In this document: piece by piece, positions 21,873-35,016 of the stretch
Layout of the letters: each line of letters begins with the position of its first letter
How positions within the stretch are numbered: position 1 is the first letter of the stretch
From: Hemicordylus capensis
Taxonomy: Eukaryota; Chordata; Lepidosauria; Squamata; Cordylidae
DNA: 64,000 nt
Direction of reading: 5' to 3'
Assembly: GCF_027244095.1 (NCBI RefSeq)
Contig: NC_069670.1
Coordinates: forward strand, 19,209,820-19,273,819
Notes under the pieces: model-generated
The model's input: only the letters and a program-made list of their open reading frames with translations
Databases searched by the model: none
Told to the model about the DNA's origin: nothing
Made by a program: the position numbers and the translations under genes

Positions 21873-22381
21873 GGCTGCCTGATTGATTGATTGATTGATT
21901 GATTAAGTGCCGTCAAGTCGGTGTCAACTCTTAGCGACCACATAGAGAGTTTCTCTCCAGGATGATCTGTCTTCAGCTTGGCCTTGAAGGTCTCTCCGTG
22001 GTGCATTCATTGCTGTCGTGATCAACCTGGCTGCTGGTTGTCCTCTTCTTCTTTCTTTCTTTCTTCTTCTTTCCCCAGCATGATAGACTTCTCAAGGGAG
22101 CTGGGTCTTCTTTGCAGAATGTGTCCAAAGTATGATAGTTTGAGCCTGGTCATTTGTGCCTGGAGGGAAAATTCTGGCTTGATTTGTTCTACAATCAATT
22201 GGTGTGTTTTCCTGGCTGTCCAGGGTCTCCTCAAAAGTCTTCTCCAGCACCCAAGTTCAAAAGCATCAATACGTTTTCTATCCTGCGTCTTCAAAGTCCA
22301 GCTTTCGCATCCATAGAGTGTCCCGGGGAAAACCATTGACCGAACTATTCTAATCTTTGTAGGTGTAGACACATCATGGCA
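21873..22381 (-). mobile_element. RTE/BovB LINE 3' end, right copy
   Basis: Counterpart of 2104-2612 with the same ORF2 C-terminal fragment (22022-22372). Confidence 0.85.
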
Positions 22382-22915
22382 TCAAAATATCCAAGTCTTT
22401 CATTGCAACCCTAGCAAGTGCTAGTCTGCAATGTATTTCTTGACTGCTGGATCCTTTACTGGACTCTTACACACTCTTATTATATGAGCAAATTGTCCTA
22501 AAACCAAGGGTTGTGTTTTTTTAAAAAGTTAACATCCAAATTCTGTCTTTCCTTATGCCCTCTTTGATCTTCAAAAATGCTATGTGTGCTTTCTTAAAAG
22601 GAACATTTTTATTTATTTATTTTTACTTATTTAATACATTTATATACTGCCCCAAACACAAGTTCTCTGGATCTAGCTATTGGATTCAAAATGCTGTTAC
22701 CCACATTTGGGCAAGGTTTAGATATGCTTCTAAATAAGTAAACGTCCAGCTGTTCAGCTGTGGGGGATGGAGGCGGTGGTTACCATACATCAGTTTTGCT
22801 ACATCCATTGGGGCAGTATAAATAAAATTTCACATCTGGAGCTCTTGGCAGTAGTCGAAAACACTGCGTAATCTCTGCCTCTCTGCAATCTCACAAACTG
22901 CTTTTGAAAAATATG

Positions 22916-23274
22916 ACCCTCAGCCAGTGGCGAAGTGTACAAATTTGGCCCCTCTAAACCAGAAGGGAGCGTTCTCACTGGTGCAGTTTAATACAATACA
23001 ATACAATACAATACAATACAATGAATATTTCTATACCGCTTTTCAGCTCAAATTTCCAGAGCAGTTTACACAGAAATCAATCAATAAATAAAATGGCTCC
23101 CTGTCCCCAAAGGGATCACAATCTTTTAAAAGGACATAAGATGGACATCAGCAACAGCCACTGGAGGGATGCTGTGCTGGGGATGGAGAGGGCCAGTTGC
23201 TCTCCCCCTACTCAAGAAAGAGAAGCCTCGCTTTTAAAAGGTGCCTCTTTGCTCACTCAGCAGGGTGCCCTGTA
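22916..23274 (-). mobile_element. CR1-type 3' end with shared flank, right copy
   Basis: Counterpart of 3147-3505, with the same (AATAC)6 length. Confidence 0.7.
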
Positions 23275-23293
23275 ATGCCCTGCCTTCTGCCAT

Positions 23294-24059
23294 TCTGGAT
23301 GGTGGATTTAAGAGAATACTGCTCAGGATCTGGCTCTGTCCATGCAGTTCAGGCAAGATCAAGTCTGAGCTTGTGGCTCAGGTTCCACAGTCTGGTTCTA
23401 GTCTTGCGAGAGAGGGAGAAGAAATTCTTCCTATCCATCTTCTCCACACCATCCATCATTTTACAGACCTCTCTCCTGTCCAGGGGCGTAACTATAATAG
23501 GGCAAAGGGAGACAGTTGTCTGGGGGCCCACTGCCTTGGGGGGCACCCCAGAGGCAAGTCACATGACTGATTCCCCCACCCACGTACCCACCCGGGCTTC
23601 CTTCAGTTGTATTCATCCTCTGAATTTGATGTGAGTGTTAAGTCCTGGAGCTACCAGAACAGCATGTCTTTCTCTAGTACCATTAAATGACTTGCATCGT
23701 CCACAATTACAAAACCTTTTAAAAAATGATTTAGGAATATGTTCTATTGTGGCGCATAGGGGATATGGATAGATAGATAGATATTTTACTATGCTTTTTG
23801 TTATCACTATTCAGTCTCATTTAAGGTTTCTTTACTTCATGAGCTGAGCTTCTGTGGGAGGGGGCCCATTTTAAAATCTTGTCTCTGGGCCCACTCCAAC
23901 CTTGCTACGCCCCTGCTCCTGTCTCCCCGTTGTTGCCTCTTTTCCAGACTAAAAAGCCCCAGATGCTGTAGCTTTGCCTCCTAAGGAAGGTGCTCCAGGC
24001 CCCTGATCATCTGGGTTGCCCTCTACTGCACCTTCTCCAGTTCGACAATGTCCCCTGGA
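23294..24059 (-). mobile_element. CR1 fragment split by MITE, right copy
   Basis: Counterpart of 3525-4290. Confidence 0.65.
23481..23915. mobile_element. hAT-type MITE, 435 bp, right copy
   Basis: Counterpart of 3712-4146 with the same CTCCTGTC target duplication. Confidence 0.88.
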
Positions 24060-25048
24060 AGATACCAGAACTGGACAGACAACTGCAAAGGGAGCCTCAC
24101 CATTGACTTGTAGAAAGAATAACAATAATAGCAGTTGTCTCTTCAGTCCCCTTCCTAATGACCCTAATGGTGAAAATGGGTGTGTAAATATTTGTTGTAG
24201 TAGTATCCTTGGAGGTGGATTCCGGCCAAGGAGTGACCCTTCTAGTGGGAATGGAGGACTAGAAACACATTTGGAAGAAGACCCCCCCTGTCATTCCCGA
24301 AATGTTGGAGGGTGTGTTTTTCCGGAAGCATCACGGCCGGTGACATGATGTCACTCTGGATGGTGTAGGGAGATCCACCTGTATACGGAGTCCTCTTTGG
24401 AAGAGACGCTGCTCTAGGAAGGAGCCTGTTGTATTTGGTACTCCGAAAGGGAGGTGTCCTTGGGGACTCTGGAGTTCACAGCAGCAAAGAAGGGAGTTCT
24501 GGGCACTTTCCAGATTTCATGCTGTTCAGCAGTAAAATGCTTCCACCTGGCAGGATTGTTTTGGAAACGTAAATAGCTTGTGCAACCCTCCTACAATGGG
24601 AACATACAGCTTTTCTCTTCTTTTTTTTGAATGTTCATGCAATGTTGTAGGACTAAAATGCAAGGATAAAATCCAAAAGAAGGCATCAGAAATGTCAATG
24701 GCACCTTGCTTGGCAGAGCAGGGACTGCCAGGTGGAAACACAGGCAGCAGACTGAATGGACATGTAGTGACACTGTTGTAGTGTGTCCTCTGGAAAGTGC
24801 CCTGGAGGTGGGAAGGGTCTCCCAGAAGGGATTTGGGACAGTGTCCCTCTAGCCAGAGTGGGGCCTCTTGGGGGAAGGGAAAGATCCCCGGAAGAACTGC
24901 AGGTGCCCCAAAGTTCCAAGGAGGGTCCTGGACTGCAGAGGACCAGTGGCCATTGAGTTGGCCGTTAGCTGGTGATGAGCCCCCTTTGTGACATCACCCG
25001 TCGCTATGGGGTCCTGGGGCAGGAATCCTGGCTGGCTCCTCTGAATGA

Positions 25049-25127
25049 ATGTGAGAGTGGAAGAGAGCGGGTGTCTGAGAGAGCGTCTGTGGCAGCGAAA
25101 GTTATTTAGAGAGAGATTGGGCGCGAT

Positions 25128-25162
<35 letters not shown>

Positions 25163-25649
25163 TTGAGTAGAGAGTAGAGGAAGGATAGCGAAGCGATTTG
25201 AGGCGGGGATTTGTTTGGGATAGGGAGCGGGGAGGCGGTTGGGGTTGGTTTTAGCTTCTGTTAGCTTTTAGATTTTGCTTTTCTGATAGAGTTAGGTTTA
25301 GTTAGATTGTAGTTAGATTGAGTTAGGTTTCTTGGGTTTGACAATATTCTTTGGAGAGGGAGGGATTGGGAGGGGGTTGGGGTTTGTCTTGTTTTTGTTT
25401 GGGGAGTTGTTGTTTTTTGCTGTTTTATTTGAGTTAGATTGAGTTAGGTGTTAGTGTTAGTGTAGGAATCTTTCATCGTCGAGGAACAGCGATCCTGCTT
25501 ATTATGTAAGTATTGATTTAATTTTTCCATTCCATGTCATTTATAAATATTCCATGTCATTTATTTATATCTGCTGAAAGTGTGTTTTAGTTTTTCATGT
25601 AAATGTATTGTACTATTTGGTCAAAGACCGTAAATAAATACATTCAATT
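25049..25649. other. G-rich, C-poor segment, right copy
   Basis: Counterpart of 5280-5880, identical as far as I compared. Confidence 0.5.
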
Positions 25650-25958
25650 CAATACCCTGATCTCCAGGCATTGCATGTTGGGCGATGTAATTTTTATCCC
25701 CCAGCTAATTAGCAGAGCACTGAAGAAGCAAAACCATCCAGTTAACAGTGTTGTTTGTAGAATTTAGTTCTTGCAGCTATTTATAGAAGACACGGGAGAT
25801 TCTTGTAGAATAAAAGACGAAGTCAGTTGATTGGTGAAGTACACCTTTGGAGAGGAAAGACCTAATCCTCCATCTAAAGATCTACATAAGGAATAGGTAG
25901 GGAGAGAGAGAGGTTTCCATCTGCTCTCTAAGAGGAAAGGAAGGGATTCTGAGACTCA

Positions 25959-27154
25959 ACAGGAAATAGCAGAGGAGTCATATCAGGTTCCTGAAGAACA
26001 TCTCAGTAATATTAACAATTTAGTATTGATATTTGAATTTATTAAGAGTTCTAAATCTCTTATCAATCCATCCTTAAGAACCACTTTTAAGATCTGGAGA
26101 AAATGGCATAAAATTCCTACCTCCATATCCCCCCTTGTTATCCATTTGTAGTCATCCTACATTTCCAGCTTTAGACTCACCTTCTCGATTTCTTGGTGGT
26201 TTTGGAGGTATTGCAAATAGATTAAAGGATTTTTATTATTTGGATAAGCCAATTGATTTCAAAACTATTCTGGAGAAGTTCATGAATAAGCATTACTATT
26301 GGTTAAATTTTCTTCTGTTTCAGTCCTTTATTTTACATCCTGATATCGTTAAGCAGGCTAAGAGGAATTTGACTATGTTTGAGGAATTAATATTGAAGGC
26401 TTCATAAATTTCTAAGGGATTTATTTCTAGATTATACGAGATTCTAATAATTCAAACAGCTGATCCATTAATTGGCCTTAGGTTGGCCTGGGGAAATGGC
26501 CTACAACAAACTATTAGCGACTCACAATGGAATTGAATACTGAAATGGAAGCTGGTGTTTTCTACCTCTTCCCGACTTAGAGAGAATTTTGTGAAGCTCT
26601 TTCACAGGTGGCATTTGACCCCTTCCAGATTATCCCACATTCATAAGAGTTGGTCCCCGCTATGCTGGAACGGCTGTGGAAATAGGGGAACATACTTCCA
26701 TTTATGGTGGTCTTGTCCCCGTATTTTCTTCTTTTGGACAGAGGAATTTTTAGAAATGGGTACAATTACACAACAGAGGTTAGATATGAGAGCAGAGTTG
26801 GCTCTATTAAATGTATTTTTGGGAGCTAATTTGGCACTATTATCTAAGGATCTTATAGTTTTCATGTTAACTGCAGCTAGATTATCCATTGCACTATACT
26901 GGAAGCATAAAACCATGTCTTTGACATCTTGGTATCAGTCTATGTGGCATATTGCCCTATCTGAAAAATTGACCCATCTTATTGGTCTTTTTTCATGATA
27001 TGGTCGGATTTTATTGTGTTCACAAATCAAGATAATTTCAGTCATTCTCCTCCATCTAATGATTTACATCTCTGGAAGGATGGTTAATGGATGTCATTAT
27101 GTATCAGTTTTACTATTCATGTTGACGTATTGTCTGATTAAATAAAAATTTAAA
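25959..27154 (+). mobile_element. L1-clade LINE 3' end, right copy
   Basis: Counterpart of 6190-7385. A few substitutions separate the copies, for example QYWKHK against LYWKHK near 26890. Confidence 0.85.
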
Positions 27155-27161
27155 AGGGGGA

Positions 27162-27494
27162 AGGGTCATAGAGTAGAGACAGGTTGAACCGTTTGAGGAT
27201 ACCCAAAGGTTGGTGCAAAAGGTCAATGCACTGAATCCCGTTTCCGAGACCCCTCCTCTGGGCAATGCCTTGGTTAATCCATCTGCCAGCATCTCTTCTG
27301 CTGGGCAGTGCTTCGACTGGACCACCCCTTTCTCTTGCAAGTCTCGACCATAGTGGTACTTGATAGGAACGTGCTGGGTTCGAGACCTGCTTTTCTCCAT
27401 TTGGGAGATCTGGATACAACCTTGGTTATCCTCAAACATCACTGTGGGCTTTGGTGCCTCAATTCCACAGTCCGATAGTAGTTGGAATGTGCTC
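27162..27494 (-). mobile_element. Fossil Ty1/copia fragment, right copy
   Basis: Counterpart of 7393-7725; same broken RNase H remnant. Confidence 0.85.
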
Positions 27495-27578
27495 CATCTG
27501 CTCCCTCTCGCCCCCCCCCGCCCCATAAACATTCCTGCCCAAGGGCCTCGTCCTCACTGTCTTCCTGCTCTCTTCTAG

Positions 27579-30448
27579 GTTGCGCAGGATCCGAGGCTTC
27601 TTTTCCAGGAGGAGCAGTCGGGTGGCCCCCCTGGATGCCCCAGGGGAGCCCACAGCCTCCAAGCCAGCTGCCTGCCCCTGTTGGTGGTGCATCTGTGGGA
27701 GGAAGAACCGGGTGGCCCCTGCTCCCACCGTGCTGCCTCCCTCGCTGCCGCCAGTTGGGGAGAGCAGCGAGCCCGGGCCGTCAGCGCCCCCCGTGCAGGA
27801 TGCTGGAGGTGAGGAGGAGCTCCTTTTGGGGGGGATGGTGGGGCAGAAGGACAGGGGGTGGCCCGGCTGGAAGGACAGCTCGCTCACGGTCCTGCCTTCT
27901 CCCTCTCTTCCCCACTCGGCAGCTTCCAGCCCCTGCCATCTCATTCACGCCAGGCTGCAGAGGGTACATCAAGCCGGAACGCTGAAGGAAGGAGGCGGAG
28001 GGAAGGTAGGGAACCACCCTCACCCAGTACGGTCCCCGGGAAGCCCAGATCCTTGTCCAGGGTACCGGGAAATGGTGGGATGGGAGCCTCTCATCCAAGG
28101 GGGCCTGCCCGGTCCATTCCGGAGGAGGGAGGGGAAATCCTTCCCCACCTAACAGCCCCACGCTTGCCCCTTTCAGGAGCGGAGGGGCAGGATGGCTTTC
28201 CTGATGGCCCTGATCCAGGCCTGCCAGGAAGCCATCCGGAGGGGGGAGCAGCGCCTTCCGTTTTCGAAAGGGCTGGCCGCCCAGGCCGTGCTGGTGAGTG
28301 ATTTGGGGCAGGGAACTCTGAGGCAAAGGGGTCGGCTGGCGGGAGGGGAGGCCTGGTTGGGGGCGAGCAGGGAGGAGGCAGCCGCCCTTGGAACAGGGTG
28401 AACCCCAGCCGGGAGAGGGGGCTGGGTGCATCTGGGGCAGGAGAAGGGAAGCCCCCCAGGGCCTCTGGGGTGACTCCCTCCTGCTCTCTGTTCCCTCCCA
28501 GGAGGAGATGGCCTACATCTGGGAGGACCCCGTGCCCCACCACCTCTTCTCCCTCTGCACAGAGGCCATTGCCTCCTTAAGGTACGTGGAGGGCGGGACA
28601 GGGATCGGGGCCCAGATTAGGGTGCTGATACCTTCCCCCTCCTCTGCCAGTTTCTTCATGGCATTATCTCCCACCCCCCACCCTGGCTGGTTTTCTAATC
28701 TTTCTCCTTTTCTTTTGGCAGTTGGATGAAGCCCTGCTTGGGAGCCAAAATGGAGCAAAAGCTCATCTCAGAATCCATCTTCTGGATGAACCATATGATT
28801 GGAGGAGAGCCGGAGGAAGACCGAGAAGTAAATATCGACACCTCTGGCTGGGCCTGTGCTCTCTTGGTAGGGGGGCCTGCATAAGACCCCCTCCCCAATG
28901 GAGACAGACAGACGCCTTGATCCCCCCCCATGAGGGAAGAGGACCGGCAGGGCTTTGGGGGGGGGACCCTGAGGAGGGGCCGGGAACCCCTCAGGCCAGC
29001 AGCAGCCACACTCTGGCTCTCTCTCTCTCTCCCCTTCAGAGCCCGTTTCTGCCCCCGCAGAGGTCCATGAGGAGGATGCTGGAAGCAATGCTCACTGAGA
29101 AGCCCACCCTGGCCCACCTCATCAGGATTGCTGAGGTAAGTTTGGGAGAGGGTGGTGCCCTCTCGAGAAAGAGAGACATCCTCTGGCCCAGTCTGGGGGT
29201 CAGCAGAGGGGTACCCTGACCTACCCTGCTGGGCTTGGGTGGGGCATGTCAGTGGGAGAGGCCTCAGCTCCCTCCCGGTCAGCAGCGTCCACACATGCAG
29301 CCCCCTCCTGGCACCTGTGGGGCCGCCTCCCTCTCTGAGCGGCCAGGGGAGGGCAGCCCACAGGCAGGTCCCCGCCCTGAGGAGACCCCTTTTTCCCCAC
29401 CTGGCTCACCTGACCCAGTGGGTGACCCCCCCAGGAGACTCGCTTCTGGGCATTGGGGGACGCTTCCTTCCTGAGGCTGCCGCAGAGACATGGGAGAGAA
29501 GGGAGGGAAGCCCCCCCACCCCCTTGGTCTTCCGCCGTCTTGGCTCCCAGCTCTCAGCAGCCTGGCGTGGGGGCTGCTGGCCGGAGGATTCCGTCTAGGG
29601 CTGTGGCATTGGGCGGGGGGACTGTATGGACCCCAAAAGTAGCCACCGCCATATAACAGCCCCAAAAGTTCTGCTTTAAAAGTATGTATGGATTTTGGGA
29701 AATTATCGAGTCGATGGATGGGGGAAGTATGCAATACCTCTGAACACCTTGGAATAAAAAGACAAGAGGAAGAAAAACATTGAGTAAGCCATCTCATTTA
29801 ACTGGAAAAGGCCATGTTTTTCCTTGTGACCTGTACTGACTTCTTGAATGTGCCTTGTTCCCCTTGATGTGGTAAATGAGATGGCCTATTCCACGTTCTC
29901 TCTATCTTCTCTTTTTATTCCATGATGTTAGCATACTTCCACCAGCCATAGACTGGATATTTTCCCAGAGTGCAGGCATCCTTGGGAAGCATCACTTTTT
30001 AGCCGATGACATGGTGGTGGGCTCTTGTTTGGGGGGTCCATTCGCATCCTTGATGGAACTCACCCAGGTCCTCTCCAGCTTTTCATTCAAAGGGACTTTT
30101 TCGTCCAACAGGCCATAGACGCTGAGATTTTCAGCGAGGATGAGGAGGAGGCAGCCATGGCGGAGAATGTTGGATTCTTGCTCCTCAACATGGCCATTGG
30201 ACCCCCCTTCTATTTTGAGGTAAGTCTCCCCCATGCTGGCCTGACTCCCCCTGGCTCCCCCATGGTGGCCTGGCACCCCCCAGCTCCCCCCTCCAGGATC
30301 CAGGATCCCCAGAAGAGCTCTGAAGGGCCTTCTTTTCTCCCTCTCTCGACAGGCAGAGCAGATCAAGCCACTCCTGCCACTGGGCATTCGGAGGGTGGGC
30401 CGAACGACATCCAGGGCCAAGGGCGATGGGAGCCATTCCTCCGATTAA
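27579..30448 (+). CDS. MROH-like (maestro HEAT-like repeat) gene, partial, right copy
   Basis: Exons: 27579-27808, 27923-28005, 28177-28293, 28502-28581, 28722-28866 (or 28827), 29040-29135, and less surely 30112-30219 and 30353-30448. All splice sites and phases match the left copy. Coding differences are few: in exon 3 the left copy has RIAFLMAL and this copy RMAFLMAL, and exon 2 has a silent change. Between exons 2 and 3 a run of about eight changes is clustered. The same doubts apply as for the left copy: no start exon and an uncertain 3' end. Confidence 0.55.
29682..29995. repeat. Intronic foldback, right copy
   Basis: Counterpart of 9913-10226. Confidence 0.65.
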
Positions 30449-30657
30449 GGTAATGTCCATCCTGAAAGACATGGGGCCGTCAGAGCTCCCTCCCTGCTCT
30501 GGGCTTGGGGGGCTCCCCCTCTGTGACACCATGGGTCTCTGAGGAGCCCACGTCCTCCCTCCTCATGGCCCCCCAGAGCCTTCCCCAGAGCCAGCCCTGC
30601 ACACCCCAATCCTGCCCCAGGGAAACATGGCGCTCCCTGAGGAAGGCCTTGAAGCCA

Positions 30658-31009
30658 AACTGCAGCTGGGGAAGCCATCTCTGTGGCTCCCCCTTGGGAA
30701 GACCCACCCACAAGCCGCCTCCTTTTCTTGGCGGCAGACCCCTTTCCCTTTGCCCCTTTCCAAAGTCAAGCCGTGCTGTCACTCATTCTCTTGTCTTCGT
30801 TCCCAACTAGACGACCTCTTCGTGTGAGCGTTGGAATTTGAGGACAACTGAGAGATACTGGCCGACCAAATTCAGCTGGGGAAGCCGTTTGGGAATTCCA
30901 GCCCGGAAGCCTCCTCCTTTCCCCGGGGGTGGGCAGGGCCCCTTTTGCAAACTAAGCCCTGCCCGTCTCCTCTCTCAACCAACAGACCTCTTCGAGCCAG
31001 GAGAGGACC
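30658..31009. repeat. Degenerate internal tandem duplication, right copy
   Basis: Counterpart of 10889-11240. Confidence 0.5.
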
Positions 31010-31158
31010 TTGAGGGGAGCCAACATGGAGGTGAATGGCTGGAGTTTTCAGAGCTCCTCCGAAACACTTGTGTTTTTCCTGTCAGTGCCGATCTGCATAC
31101 TTCCTCAAGTCAAACCGTTTGCAGATAAAAAGAGAACTCCAACTTGATTTACTACGAC

Positions 31159-32219
31159 AATAGATAGAACTTTAATATGGGACGGAAAAAACGCTCGCGT
31201 GCATAGTATCGTGCCAGAGGGGATGGTAAAGCAAGTGGGACTGAACAACCATTCGGGACAGAAAAATGAGATACTGACTCAAATTTCCTCGAATGAAGGA
31301 GAAAAAAGGCATAATACTCCTTATGATTATATTGATCTAGCCCTTGACGGATCACAGAACACCCCAAAGACGTTACTAGAAATTGCAGGACTTGGTGAGC
31401 CTCCAGAAAACCTCTGATGAACCTCAGTCAAGGATTAATTTTTTAGAACCACAAGCTTTCGCTGATCTTGCTGAGCTCTCTATGGAACATGACTCAGTGG
31501 CGGACCTGCAAAACCAAGGTCCAATACACAATAACCAACTCTTGACTGACCATGTGAGAGTAGCCCTGTATGAAAATGCTCAATTGAAGGAAAATAGCTG
31601 GAGGGGGATACTAACTGACCCTCATTTGGATAACATCACAGCTCTACTGACACCTACAGTAAGGACAATTCCTCGCCAAAGAGAGATGCCCAGACTAGGT
31701 TCGGTAAAGATACTTTTAGTGTAAACAGCTTCCTAGAGCAAGAGATCAAGCGACTCCCTGATTTAGACACAGTTTCATCGAGGACAATAACTCCGCTGGA
31801 CAATGAGTGCTGCAATAGATCTTTGCAGAGAACATCTGAAATAATGGGACAGATCCAGGGACCTACCCCGTCTGAACAGGGAAACATGCTGCTTGTAGAT
31901 TGACATTCAAAGCCTTTTAACCAGGTTGCAACACTTGTATGGAATGTGGCTGACTTAAGGTCTGAAATTACAGACCCTGATTTTATGTCCTTTATCACCA
32001 AGCACGAGAGATTGATAATGCAGGAAACTTGGTGGACAGAAGATATTACTCTTCCTGGTTGTATATCGATTTCATTAAATACGGGAAGAACTGCATGCAG
32101 AGGCAGACCGAGTGGTGGCTTGCCAGTCTTGGCCTCCACAGCTCTGACTTCACAACTGTCCCTGCTTACTAGGACCTTACTAGGAGAGGACCTGGATTTT
32201 GGTGACGTTCTCCAGGAGT
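31159..32219 (+). mobile_element. LINE endonuclease fragment, right copy
   Basis: Counterpart of 11390-12450. Here the motif reads MQETWW, the usual residue for the family, where the left copy has MQGTWW. Confidence 0.55.
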
Positions 32220-32607
32220 AGCTCCCTTCCACTGCAAGCCCCAGGACAAACCTGGCAAGAAAGTGAAATGCAAGAAGAAGATCCTAGGAGAAGATCCCCG
32301 TGTGGTTCTTGCCACCTTGGATTGGGCTGAGCAGAACCAGGATCTCCAGGAAGGCAAGTCCATGAGTGGGGTACCCAGTGTGGTTGTCCATGGGGATCTG
32401 GCCAAGGGTTGTAGTGGCATGTCAGAAGGAGAGGATGTTATTTGTGTTGTGGTTGAAGAGCTTGTGTACCAAACATTTCAAGGCTGCTTTGACCTGAAAG
32501 AATTCTGAGTCAATTTGATGTAACCATGTGATGTCATTTGTAGAAATGGTTGTCCAGGGCTAAGCTGGTATCAGCGTCAAGGTGCTGGACTGACTTGGCC
32601 TGAACCA

Positions 32608-32976
32608 AGTATATTCTCGAGACCCTAAAGACCTTGGACGAAGGTTTATGGACAGAGGGACAGGAAATGTCTTGTGGGCAGCTGAAATCGCTGGCCAACG
32701 GAAGTTTCTCAAAAGGGAGTCTGTCAAAAAGAAAAGGAATCACAAGAATGTGGACATAGGCAGACCTTGTGACTTTGTGCAACAGGTGACCTTCTGGACT
32801 AACGACCATGTGGTTCAGTGGTCACGGACTATGAGGACTTTGGGCTCCAAGTGGCAAAGGTGGTCCTGGACGCTGCAAGAGTCACAGATGCGGGTCCAGC
32901 ATGTGCCTGGCAAAGAAAACACCCTCAAGGAGTTTTCTCTGTCTGGAGAGGGGGAATCTCAGCCTGGAAGGATGGC
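32608..32976 (+). mobile_element. Fossil Ty3/gypsy-like fragment, right copy
   Basis: Counterpart of 12840-13210; equally broken. Confidence 0.5.
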
Positions 32977-33407
32977 CTGGATGTGGCCCACAAGTACCCT
33001 CTGAAGACCAGCGCTGAAATCCTGGAAGGGCCAGGCAGTATTGAGCCCCAGACCTCTGCCGAGAGCAGGACAAGAGACTGCCCATCCAGCAAGCCAGACG
33101 CCGAGAAGAGAGAGAATCCAGAGAACTCTGTGCAGGGACCAGTGTAGGGTGTTAGGTTAGTGGGTGCGTTTCTTTCCAACCTTTTATTTTCCCCTGGGAT
33201 GTTCTTTTGGTAGGTTTGTTTTGAGTTTGCATTTTTGCCATAAAAGTAATGCTTGAATTGAACTGGTTTTTAAAAAGTAAACTTTCTTATTCTATCAAGA
33301 TTTGAAGCTTGTTGATTTCTCTCCACCCCACGCCTATAAGCCTTTCTACTCTACTGAGTTTTTTTGGGGGTTGGGTAATTTTTGACAAAGGGGTGTTGTA
33401 GTGGATC

Positions 33408-33694
33408 CAGGGGCGTAGCAAGGTTGGAGGGGGCCCAGAGACAAGATTTTAAAATGGGCCCCTCGCTGATATACACACACAAGCACACATCACAATATAT
33501 AGTGCACTCACACTCACATCCCCATTATGAATACGGAGAATATCTAGTTCACATTGAATCTAGTTTTTTTACTCTCTGCTCCTGCTGATCTCCAAGAGAC
33601 TCAACATGATTCATAGGGGGTGCAACATGGGCGGGTGGGGAGTCATGTGATGTGCCTCTGGGGGGCCCCTTGCCTAACAGTAGTTATGCCCCCG
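33408..33694. mobile_element. hAT-type MITE, 287 bp, right copy
   Basis: Counterpart of 13642-13928. AGTGGATC is kept on both sides; the right TIR ends CCCCCG instead of CCCCTG. Confidence 0.86.
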
Positions 33695-33970
33695 AGTGGA
33701 TCCAGCCATACAAAAGGTCTACTTGGCACAGGAGTGCATCTGCTCTGCTGTACTACAATTCTTCCATACCAGAGGGGGCTATTTTATCCCGGCAGCTGTC
33801 AAGGTATGGCAGGCCAAATTGGGCAGACATGGCCTCACTCCACAATATCTACTTTCATTGGGACATGATGTCACCAAAGAAATGATTAAACAACGTATTG
33901 TGGATATGGAGAAGTAATCTAATGTAAGTCTTGGTACCCTTAGTAGCATCCCCCGGTGGTTTCTCATACG

Positions 33971-34131
33971 ACCCTCAGCCAGCCGCGAAGTGTACAAATT
34001 TGGCCCCTCTAAACCAGAAGGGAGCGTTCTGGCTGGCACGGTTTAATACAATACAAAACAATGAATATTTCTATACCGCTTTTCAACTCAAATTTCCATA
34101 GCGGTTTACACAGATATCAATCAATCAATAA
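33971..34131 (-). mobile_element. CR1-type 3' end with shared flank, right copy
   Basis: Counterpart of 14205-14365. Confidence 0.65.
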
Positions 34132-34645
34132 AATAGCACTGACATTCAGTCAGTCAGTCTCTGCAATGTGCTATGCAAAGGGTCTAGTGAGGAGAAAGAG
34201 AACGTCTAAGTAAAGCCTAGACAGTAAGATGGCCATAAAAATTAAAATTAAAATTTTAAAATTAGTCTAAAACCTAATTGCCAGCCATGGCAAGGAAGAG
34301 TTGAGTTTGTGCAAACTTGACTGCTCCCCCTGCTGGTGGTTTTGCACAAAGCCACCAAGAAGTTTTGTTTGTTTCTTTTTAAGCCTCATCACATCATCAT
34401 CATCATCATCCCTTGCCTCTTCTTCTCCCCCATTGGCCCAAAATGGGGCAGGAGGAGGGCACGGAGAGCACAGCTTACAATCAATATGAACAGTCCCTGC
34501 CTGGGAAAACACACTGTTATGGGTGGCAATACGAATTATGCCACAAACGGCTCCAACCCTTAATTTATATTTAGGATACTGTTGGAGTTACAGAGGGGTT
34601 CGGAACAATCCTGGGAGTAACTGATGCAGCCTGTTGTTTTGATCA

Positions 34646-34866
34646 GTCCTCTACTACCACAAATATATATATACCGCTTTTCAACAAACGTTTCCAAAGT
34701 GGTTTAAATAGATAAATAATAAATAAGATGGCTCCCTGTCCCCAAAGGGCTCACAATCTAAAAGTAACAGAAGACAGATACCAGCAACAGCCACTTGAGG
34801 AATGTTGTGCTGGGGATGGATAGGGCCAGTTGCTCTCCCCCTGTGACATAGAAGAGAGTCACCAGT
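34646..34866 (-). mobile_element. CR1-type 3' end, right copy
   Basis: Counterpart of 14880-15100. Confidence 0.75.
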
Positions 34867-34903
34867 GTCTCTCTGCTCTGTATGGACAGATTACATACCA
34901 TAT

Positions 34904-35016
34904 TTACCTGAATACGGTGATGAATATTTATATACCATTTTCCAACAAAAGTTCGAAAGCAGGAGAGAAAAGGAGAGAGAGAAAAAATGGCTCCCTGTCC
35001 CCAAAGGGGGACATAT
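34904..35016 (-). mobile_element. CR1-type 3' end, short, right copy
   Basis: Counterpart of 15138-15250. Confidence 0.65.
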